This document shows, in pieces, positions 58,711 through 64,000 of a stretch of DNA of 64,000 bases. The stretch is from NCBI GenBank assembly GCA_025210375.1, contig JAOASB010000023.1:1-64000 (forward strand). The letters run 5' to 3'. Position numbers and translations under genes: made by a program. Position 1 is the stretch's first letter, and each line of letters begins with the position of its first letter. This DNA is from Maledivibacter sp. (lineage in GTDB: Bacteria; Bacillota; Clostridia; Peptostreptococcales; Caminicellaceae). Below the pieces are notes generated by a model. The model searched no databases. It had not been told where the DNA came from and was given only the letters and a program-made list of their open reading frames with translations.

Positions 58711-59841
58711 TTATTTTTCTATTTTGCCTTCTACTCCTTCTACAAACCAATCCATTGATAACATCTCGCCATCAGTAAGCATTTTACCGTCTTCAACTAC
58801 AACTTCTCCCTCTTGATTCTTAAGTGGTCCACCAAAAATATTAAGCTCTCCATTTAAGATTTTTGCTTCCACTTCTTTGATTTTTGCTTCAGCAGCCTCA
58901 GGGGCATTTTCAGTAAGTGGTGCAAGCTCAACGATCTTATCCTTCATACCACCCCAATAGCTATGACTTTCCCAGCTTCCTTCCTTCGCTGCTTTAACCT
59001 GCTCTACATAGTATGGTCCCCAATTCCAAACCGGTGCTGTCATATATGCCTTGGGAGCCTTATCAAATGAATCTGTATTATAGCCAATTGAACAAGCTCC
59101 TGCTTCTTCAGCAGCTTGTTGTGGTCCAGCAGTATCTTGATGCTGTGCTATTACATCTGTACCTTCATCTAAAAGTGACTTAGCAGCTTCCTTTTCCTTA
59201 GCAGGATCATACCATGTATGGGTCCATCTAACCATGACCTTTGCATCGGGATTTACTGAACGTACTCCTAATGTAAATGCATTTATTCCTCTGATTACTT
59301 CTGGTATTTCAAATGCAGCAACATAACCAACTTTATTGGATTTTGTCTTTAACCCTGCAACTACACCTGATAAATATCTTGGTTCATACATTCTACCAAA
59401 ATAATTTGACATGTTCTCAGTAGTTTTATATCCAGAACAATGAAGGAATTTAACGTCTGGATGTTCCTTTGAAACCTTTTCTACATAATCCATATAACCG
59501 AAGCTTGTAGCAAATATTACCTTGGCCCCTTGATCAATCATATCATTCATAACCTTTTCAACCTCTGGCCCTTCTGGTACAGACTCTCTATAAATGGTTT
59601 CAACGCCTAACTCTTGTTCAAGATATAATCTTCCCTCGTTATGGGAATAGCTCCATCCGCCATCACCAATAGGCCCTACATAAATAAAACCAACCTTAAA
59701 ATCTTCCGACGTTGATTCTTCTGTCCCTGGGTTTTCCTCTACCGCTGATGCGGGCTTTTCTATAGCCTCATTCCCACATCCTGAAAAAAGTGATAATGCC
59801 AATAATAATGTCAATAAAACTGAAATAGTTCTTTTAATCAT
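58711..59841 (-). CDS. BMP family nucleoside-binding lipoprotein
   Basis: The protein is 376 aa. A lipoprotein signal peptide with lipobox LFSGC gives the acylated C22, followed by a Ser/Glu-rich linker and the basic-membrane-protein (PnrA/BmpA) fold with GFIYVGPIGDGGWSYSHNEG near 50 and GYNTDSFDKAPKAY later. It captures nucleosides outside the membrane and delivers them to the permeases encoded downstream. The start follows AAAAGGGAGGAATTAAT. The gene lies 16 bp after xpt. Confidence 0.93.
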   Translation of the reverse strand: MIKRTISVLLTLLLALSLFSGCGNEAIEKPASAVEENPGTEESTSEDFKVGFIYVGPIGDGGWSYSHNEGRLYLEQELGVETIYRESVPEGPEVEKVMNDMIDQGAKVIFATSFGYMDYVEKVSKEHPDVKFLHCSGYKTTENMSNYFGRMYEPRYLSGVVAGLKTKSNKVGYVAAFEIPEVIRGINAFTLGVRSVNPDAKVMVRWTHTWYDPAKEKEAAKSLLDEGTDVIAQHQDTAGPQQAAEEAGACSIGYNTDSFDKAPKAYMTAPVWNWGPYYVEQVKAAKEGSWESHSYWGGMKDKIVELAPLTENAPEAAEAKIKEVEAKILNGELNIFGGPLKNQEGEVVVEDGKMLTDGEMLSMDWFVEGVEGKIEK

Positions 59842-59857
59842 ATTAATTCCTCCCTTT

Positions 59858-60427
59858 TCATCTAAACTTTACACTTCCATCTTCCATTGATTCAATAATT
59901 GCTAAGGATTTAAGATTTATTCCAATATCACGTAAAATCTTTCCTCCTTCTTGGAAACCCTTTTCGATTACAATCCCAACTCCTACGATATTAGCCTCAG
60001 CTTGTTCAACAAGATCCTTTAAACCAAGTACAGCCCTTCCATTTGCTAAAAAATCATCTAGTATTAATATATTTTCCCCTTTTTCTATATACCTTTTAGA
60101 AACCCTGATTTTATAAGTTTTATCCTTTGTAAAAGAATATACTTCACTTTCATATGTATCTTCATCAAGATTCTTTGACTGGGTTTTCTTAGCAAAGACA
60201 ACGGGGACATCAAAATATCCAGCAGTTATACAAGCGATTGCTATACCGGAAGCTTCAACTGTTAGGATTTTATCTACTTTTTTATCTTTAAATATTTCCT
60301 TAAATTCCTTTCCGATTTCATTAAGGAACTTAATATCTAATTGATGATTTAAAAAATTATCAACCTTTAGAACATCATTATTTACAACTCTTCCTTCTTT
60401 AATAATTTTTTCTTCTAAGAGCTTCAT
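59858..60427 (-). CDS. xpt: xanthine phosphoribosyltransferase
   Basis: The enzyme converts xanthine (and guanine weakly) plus PRPP to XMP in purine salvage, 189 aa. The N-terminal [18 protein letters not shown] is typical of Xpt. The PRPP-binding segment is [13 protein letters not shown], and KKTQSKNL and [15 protein letters not shown] are conserved. It is the first gene of the operon and lies directly after a guanine riboswitch and terminator, so it is expressed when guanine is low. GAGGAGGCAATAG precedes the ATG. Confidence 0.95.
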   Translation of the reverse strand: MKLLEEKIIKEGRVVNNDVLKVDNFLNHQLDIKFLNEIGKEFKEIFKDKKVDKILTVEASGIAIACITAGYFDVPVVFAKKTQSKNLDEDTYESEVYSFTKDKTYKIRVSKRYIEKGENILILDDFLANGRAVLGLKDLVEQAEANIVGVGIVIEKGFQEGGKILRDIGINLKSLAIIESMEDGSVKFR

Positions 60428-60484
60428 CTATTGCCTCCTCTCCTACCTATAATTAAATTCGACCTTTACTTTATAAAATAGCCC

Positions 60485-60515
60485 ACAAAAAAACTCCCAC
60501 CAAAAGTAGGGAGTT
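60485..60515 (-). terminator. riboswitch-controlled terminator before xpt
   Basis: On the minus strand AACTCCC (60515-60509) pairs with GGGAGTT (60498-60492) followed by seven T. It lies between the guanine aptamer and the xpt start and is the expression platform. Confidence 0.85.
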
Positions 60516-60600
60516 CAGCATTCTATATTAATGTAACAAATATTATTTAAGTAAATTAAACAAAGATTATTTACTGTATCATTTAATATAGATCACTCAA

Positions 60601-60671
60601 CACCCATAGTCAGACTATTTACGGTAGCCTGGTAGAAACTTATGGTCCATATTACCAGAATTATACGGGCG
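60601..60671 (-). ncRNA. guanine riboswitch aptamer (purine class)
   Basis: On the minus strand the aptamer shows P1 CGCCCGTA/TATGGGTG, the conserved TATAAT and TAATATGG of the P2 side, the junction AGTTTCTACC, P3 with loop ACCGTAAAT, and GACTATG. The ligand-specifying base before TATG is C (60609 on the plus strand is G), which selects guanine or hypoxanthine rather than adenine. It controls xpt and the nucleoside importer. Confidence 0.93.
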
Positions 60672-60715
60672 AACTTTATAAAGTTTTTTGGAGTTGATTG
60701 TTCGAATTAATGTTA

Positions 60716-60744
60716 ATTCTATATCATCTATGGAAAAAAATCAA
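60716..60744 (-). promoter_or_regulatory. promoter of the guanine-riboswitch operon
   Basis: On the minus strand TTGATT (60744-60739), 17-bp spacer, TAGAAT (60721-60716). Start of transcription would be about 35 bases before the aptamer. The plus-strand rest of the spacer up to 60833 holds the phospholipase gene promoter region and nothing else. Confidence 0.55.
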
Positions 60745-60833
60745 TATTTATATAAAATAATTTTTCATTATTTGTATATCCTATAGATAAATTAAATATT
60801 ATTACTTTACAAGCATTAAGGCAGGTGTGAAAA

Positions 60834-61541
60834 ATGAATTTTATTGAAAAAACATATGGTAATGTTCTTCAATCTGCATTTACTTTTCTTAATCCCTTTA
60901 AGAAAATGGTCATTAATACACATTGCGATGTCCATAAGTTTATAAATATACAAGCATTAAGAATCATAAAAAATGACAAACATATAGAAGCCTTTGAGCT
61001 TTTCACCCTAAATATATCTCATATTAATGAAGGTGCTTTTTGGGCTGACCAAGACTTTAAAAGCAGTTGTCATCTATATAATCCCTACACAAAAAAAGGT
61101 CTTTATGGACGAAAAAATGCTATGGATCTAGCTGTGGAATATTACAATAAGGCTAAACTATTATGGATTCATAATAATGATAAGAAAGCAATGTTTTACT
61201 TAGGTGCTGCACTTCATATAATTCAAGATATGACTATTCCCCAACACGCAAATGTAAAATTGCTAGATAATCATAAACAATATGAGACCTTTGTAAAAAG
61301 AACCTATCAGTATATAGATAAATTTAAAGCATCCAAGGATGCTTATATACTAGATACTATTGAGGAATATGTACGATTTAATGCAAGAATTGCATTGAAG
61401 GTTTATAAAAAATTTAAGAACATTAAAGAAAATGAAATAAGATACTATAAAGTGGCAAATTGTACCCTTCCCTTAGCTCAAAAAACCACAGCAGGATGCA
61501 TGTTGACATTTTATAATGACGTAATAAAAAAAATCCACTAG
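60834..61541 (+). CDS. zinc-dependent phospholipase C family protein without signal peptide
   Basis: The protein is 235 aa, all helical. It carries the ligand pattern of the zinc-dependent phospholipase C/S1-P1 nuclease fold: THCDVHKFI near 30, NEGAFWADQDFKSSCHLYNP near 70, and ALHIIQDMTIPQHAN near 130. Secreted family members have a signal peptide and begin with Trp; here no signal peptide is visible, so the protein is probably cytoplasmic or released otherwise. GGCAGGTGTGAAAA precedes the ATG. A terminator overlaps the stop codon. Confidence 0.85.
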   Translation: MNFIEKTYGNVLQSAFTFLNPFKKMVINTHCDVHKFINIQALRIIKNDKHIEAFELFTLNISHINEGAFWADQDFKSSCHLYNPYTKKGLYGRKNAMDLAVEYYNKAKLLWIHNNDKKAMFYLGAALHIIQDMTIPQHANVKLLDNHKQYETFVKRTYQYIDKFKASKDAYILDTIEEYVRFNARIALKVYKKFKNIKENEIRYYKVANCTLPLAQKTTAGCMLTFYNDVIKKIH

Positions 61542-61555
61542 TGTGGATTTTTTTA
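61525..61555 (+). terminator. terminator overlapping the phospholipase stop codon
   Basis: AAAAAAATCCAC and GTGGATTTTTTT form a hairpin around the stop codon TAG; T tract follows. Confidence 0.8.
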
Positions 61556-61615
61556 GGATACCCTAAAGCTTTGAACTTAAAACTAACAAGTGTGTCTACA
61601 GACATATTTGTGTTT

Positions 61616-61807
61616 TTACGGTCTTTGGGGAATTATAAGCCAGGCTATTATATAGCCTAAAATACCTGATCCACCTAATAATACAAATAAAATCCATCCC
61701 AGCCTTACTAAGGTTGGATCAATGTCAAAATATTCAGCTATTCCACCACAGACTCCGGCAATCTTTGAATCAATTTCTGATCTATATAGTTTTTTCTTAT
61801 TCTCCAT
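61616..61807 (-). CDS. PspC domain protein
   Basis: The product is 63 aa, a single PspC domain: the N-terminal [19 protein letters not shown], then [13 protein letters not shown] and a membrane hairpin ending AWLIIPQRP. PspC proteins sit in the membrane and take part in envelope-stress sensing; stand-alone short versions are common in Firmicutes. It follows the gene upstream by 13 bp on the same strand, so it is co-transcribed. TTAGAGGGGGAATTATC precedes the ATG. Confidence 0.92.
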   Translation of the reverse strand: MENKKKLYRSEIDSKIAGVCGGIAEYFDIDPTLVRLGWILFVLLGGSGILGYIIAWLIIPQRP

Positions 61808-61820
61808 GATAATTCCCCCT

Positions 61821-62354
61821 CTAACCTAATAATTCAATTATTTTTTCTTCTATAAAAGCGGCTATATCCTTATCCTCAATAAAGGTATTTTCATCATATA
61901 AAGATGGCTTTACTCTAAAGAAGTTTATGATCAGCTTATTATCAATAATATTATAGACATCTAAATGTCCAGGTACAAAACTCACCTCTATCTCTTCAAA
62001 TTTTGAACTGTTATTTACATCCTTTAATTTATCAATCAAAGAACTTAAGTTCAATGTTTTTAGGGGAGTAACCATCATATCAGTATAACCTAGGTCCTCT
62101 AGCATCCACATATTATTATTCCAAAATCTACCTTCTTTTTTATTTTTACCGGAGAACATTTCCCTATTTGATATTGCGCTTAAAGCTCTTCTAACAGACT
62201 CTTCATTAAACTCTTCATCGTATATCAATTTCATAGCTGGCATATTGGCTATATCATTTAAATAACTCTCACCAACCTTTTCTTTTTCACTAGTAGCCTG
62301 CCAATAATAAAGCATGGCCTCTATAGCATCTAACTTTACTTTAATTCTCTTCAT
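61821..62354 (-). CDS. conserved protein of unknown function (resembles the TDE2712 family)
   Basis: The ATG at 62354 behind AAAGGAGAAAAACAA is preferred over an in-frame ATG nine codons upstream; 177 aa. The protein starts [20 protein letters not shown] and has an N-terminal helical part with [17 protein letters not shown] and [12 protein letters not shown], then a beta-rich second half. I recall a similar sequence in a family named after Treponema TDE2712; function unknown. It is encoded just upstream of the PspC gene in one operon. Confidence 0.75.
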   Translation of the reverse strand: MKRIKVKLDAIEAMLYYWQATSEKEKVGESYLNDIANMPAMKLIYDEEFNEESVRRALSAISNREMFSGKNKKEGRFWNNNMWMLEDLGYTDMMVTPLKTLNLSSLIDKLKDVNNSSKFEEIEVSFVPGHLDVYNIIDNKLIINFFRVKPSLYDENTFIEDKDIAAFIEEKIIELLG

Positions 62355-62515
62355 TTGTTTTTCTCCTTTCATTGATTCCACTCTAAATTTATTATACTCA
62401 AAATATTTTTCAGAAGCAAAATAAAATACAAATATTATTAACTATGAGCTAAAATTACTCTCTTGACTGAATTTTATCCAAGTATTCACCCCTTATATAG
62501 TATTATAAATAAAAA

Positions 62516-62547
62516 ATGAAACCCATGCCTGGATTTCACTCTTTTCA
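62516..62547 (-). terminator. terminator after the glycosyltransferase gene
   Basis: On the minus strand TGAAATCC pairs with GGGTTTCA (one G-U pair) followed by TTTTTTATTT, just past the gene's stop codon. Confidence 0.8.
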
Positions 62548-62549
62548 CA

Positions 62550-63677
62550 TTATTCAGCTTTTTTCAAAGAATATTTTACTCTATACTTTTCAATCAGTTT
62601 TTCACCAAGCTTAACAATATTATCAACGGAATAGCTCTGAGCTATGCCTTCCATTCTTGACTTCATGTCCTTCAGTATTTGAGGTTCATTAACTAAATTG
62701 TCTACTATCTCATCTATTGTTTCAATATCCTTTACTACTACTGCTATTCCTGAATTCATCAAAAATTCTGCATTGTCCTCCTCTTGACCAGGAAGCATAT
62801 ATGGTATTAAGATAGGTAATCTCTTTACTATGGCCTCAGATACAGTTAATCCCCCGGGCTTAGAAATCAAAATATCTGCATTGTTCATTAACTTAGGAAT
62901 CTCATCCGTAAAACCATAGACTATTACATTTTCATTGCCCCTATAATTTGATTCTATCCTATTCATCAAGGACTTATTGTTTCCACATACAACAATTATT
63001 TTCAGTGTATTTTTGCAATTTACTAAACCCTTTAAAACTTTTCCAATAGATTTTATTCCCATACTTCCACCCATTAAAAGTACAGTGAAATCATTATTTA
63101 TTTTACTATCACAATTATCTTCATATAATAAGAATTCCTGTCTAATAGGTATTCCATAGGAATATAGTTTTTCTTTAGGTATACCTTTTTCAATCATACC
63201 TAGGTTAGTGTATGTGCTGCCAGTAATATATGCATCCACATGCTTATTAAAATATGTACTATGTGCTTTAAAATCTGTTACTACTGATATAAAAGGCATA
63301 TATAATCTTTTTCTTTGCTTTAGATTACTTATTATATTCACTATAAATGGATGGGTCCCCACTATCAAATCAGGATCTATCTCACAAATAAGCTTATATA
63401 TCTTTCTTTTAAAAATCCTGTATATATATTTAGTCAATTTAACATTTATAATCTTTTTATCACTATAATTATAAAGACTTCTATATACAATAGGTAAATT
63501 ACAGGATAATATTTCATACCCTTCTGCAAATAATTTTTCCAATGCTTTATTGGTAACCTTTAATATATCTACTACCGTTACATCATAATCATACAATTTA
63601 AATTTAGAAGAAATGGATTTCGCTGCTTGATTGTGTCCTCCACCAGTTGATACAGTAAAAACAACCACTTTTTTCAT
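62550..63677 (-). CDS. diacylglycerol glucosyltransferase-like enzyme (MGDG synthase/UgtP family)
   Basis: The ATG at 63677 behind TGGAGGGAAAGTT is used; 375 aa. The fold is GT-B (family GT28): N-terminal VSTGGGHNQAAKSI, an acceptor domain with GTHPFIVNI, and the donor-binding segment LLMGGSMGIKSIG followed by ILISKPGGLTVSEAI. Enzymes of this type transfer glucose or galactose from the UDP-sugar to diacylglycerol for glycolipids. The next gene upstream is galU, which makes UDP-glucose, so substrate supply and use are adjacent. N-acetylglucosaminyltransferase activity (MurG-like) is less likely. Confidence 0.85.
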   Translation of the reverse strand: MKKVVVFTVSTGGGHNQAAKSISSKFKLYDYDVTVVDILKVTNKALEKLFAEGYEILSCNLPIVYRSLYNYSDKKIINVKLTKYIYRIFKRKIYKLICEIDPDLIVGTHPFIVNIISNLKQRKRLYMPFISVVTDFKAHSTYFNKHVDAYITGSTYTNLGMIEKGIPKEKLYSYGIPIRQEFLLYEDNCDSKINNDFTVLLMGGSMGIKSIGKVLKGLVNCKNTLKIIVVCGNNKSLMNRIESNYRGNENVIVYGFTDEIPKLMNNADILISKPGGLTVSEAIVKRLPILIPYMLPGQEEDNAEFLMNSGIAVVVKDIETIDEIVDNLVNEPQILKDMKSRMEGIAQSYSVDNIVKLGEKLIEKYRVKYSLKKAE

Positions 63678-63753
63678 AACTTTCCCTCCACATGTCATTC
63701 ATATGCTTTAACCTTGATTATTTAGCATATATTATTTTTCTAACTTCTAGATT

Positions 63754-64000
63754 TTATAGGTCGTTTTTTAATAACTCACATAAGTAATCTTTGAAATCAT
63801 TCTGCAAGTCCTCTCTTCTTAAAGCAAATTCTATTGTAGCTTTCAAAAATCCCAATTTATTTCCAACATCATATCTAATACCCTTAAATATATAGGCATA
63901 CATAGCCTGCTTTATGGATAGTTCCTTTAAAGCATCGGTCAGCTGTATTTCGCCCCCTGCCCCAGGCTTAGTATTATCAAGAATATCAAATATTTCCGGT
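63754..64000 (-). CDS. galU: UTP-glucose-1-phosphate uridylyltransferase, C-terminal part (cut by window)
   Basis: Only the last 81 codons are inside the window. The translated end begins PEIFDILDNTKPGAGGEIQL and contains GIRYDVGNKLGFLKATIEFA, both diagnostic of bacterial GalU. The enzyme forms UDP-glucose from UTP and glucose-1-phosphate. Upstream part and start lie beyond position 64000. The adjacent downstream gene on the same strand encodes a likely UDP-glucose-using glycolipid synthase. Confidence 0.9.
   Translation of the reverse strand, partial: PEIFDILDNTKPGAGGEIQLTDALKELSIKQAMYAYIFKGIRYDVGNKLGFLKATIEFALRREDLQNDFKDYLCELLKNDL

Noticed and set aside
1..64000. CRISPR array among the many repeats
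   Set aside because: The repeats are dispersed single copies with inverted ends, not regularly spaced direct repeats with unique spacers, and no cas gene was seen.

Overview
The window looks like a chromosomal segment of a low-GC, anaerobic, endospore-forming Firmicute of the class Clostridia or Tissierellia. The evidence is strong AGGAGG-type ribosome binding sites with frequent TTG and GTG starts, sporulation and germination genes (SpoVB flippase, YtvI-like AI-2E protein, LysM-GH18 cortex-lytic type enzyme), fermentative amino-acid catabolism (hut pathway through formiminotetrahydrofolate, threonine dehydrogenase), guanine and cobalamin riboswitches, and AT-rich spacers full of small palindromic repeats. 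No rRNA, tRNA, CRISPR array, prophage or complete insertion sequence was seen.

Layout. 0-5 kb: LacI regulator, M23 peptidase-bactofilin pair, MocR regulator. 5-14 kb: two small proteins, SpoVB, YaaR, RluA-type pseudouridine synthase, Nudix hydrolase, NAD kinase, an O-antigen-ligase-like membrane protein overlapping an unknown gene, and a HAD phosphatase. 14-25 kb: FabI, YtvI-like protein, an atypical long glutamine synthetase behind a cre-like site, an MscS channel, a free-standing cobalamin riboswitch RNA, a His-rich heavy-metal exporter, an orphan antitoxin-like protein, a GltD/NfnB-like flavoprotein and a spore hydrolase. 25-34 kb: serine-biosynthesis cluster (nitrilase, class V aminotransferase, SerA, DUF1015), then a 1013-residue BTAD/ATPase/TPR regulator and a 52-residue membrane peptide. 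34-44 kb: DegV, the histidine-degradation genes hutU-ftcD-hutI-fchA, threonine dehydrogenase, UV damage endonuclease, nitroreductase and a ferredoxin-domain protein. 44-55 kb: divergent cis-prenyltransferase, ferritin, MgtC, a Mrp/NifX/Fur/DUF134 metal-cofactor cluster, a MATE pump, and a convergent Hpt/receiver versus hybrid-kinase phosphorelay. 55-64 kb: guanine-riboswitch operon xpt-bmp-nupOPQ for nucleoside uptake, a Zn-dependent phospholipase C-like protein, PspC, an unknown conserved protein, a glycolipid glycosyltransferase and the 3' end of galU.

The most unusual content is between the genes. (1) A cobalamin riboswitch on the minus strand has its own promoter and its own terminator and no gene behind it, so it looks like a stand-alone regulatory RNA. 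(2) A MITE-like family of about 159 bp with GAG(C/G)AAATTGCATAA terminal inverted repeats is present in several copies; five copies with both ends visible are flanked by perfect 4-bp direct repeats (AAGT, GATA, AATT, TATT, TATT). One copy separates hutU from ftcD. (3) A second family of 104-bp palindromic elements starts TATAG and ends CTATA, and swaps at least three different end modules around one core. (4) Blocks bounded by tandem TTCTAAGT units and a TTTTTAGACAG inverted-repeat element form further families. Some of these repeats run in frame into genes and create false N-terminal extensions.
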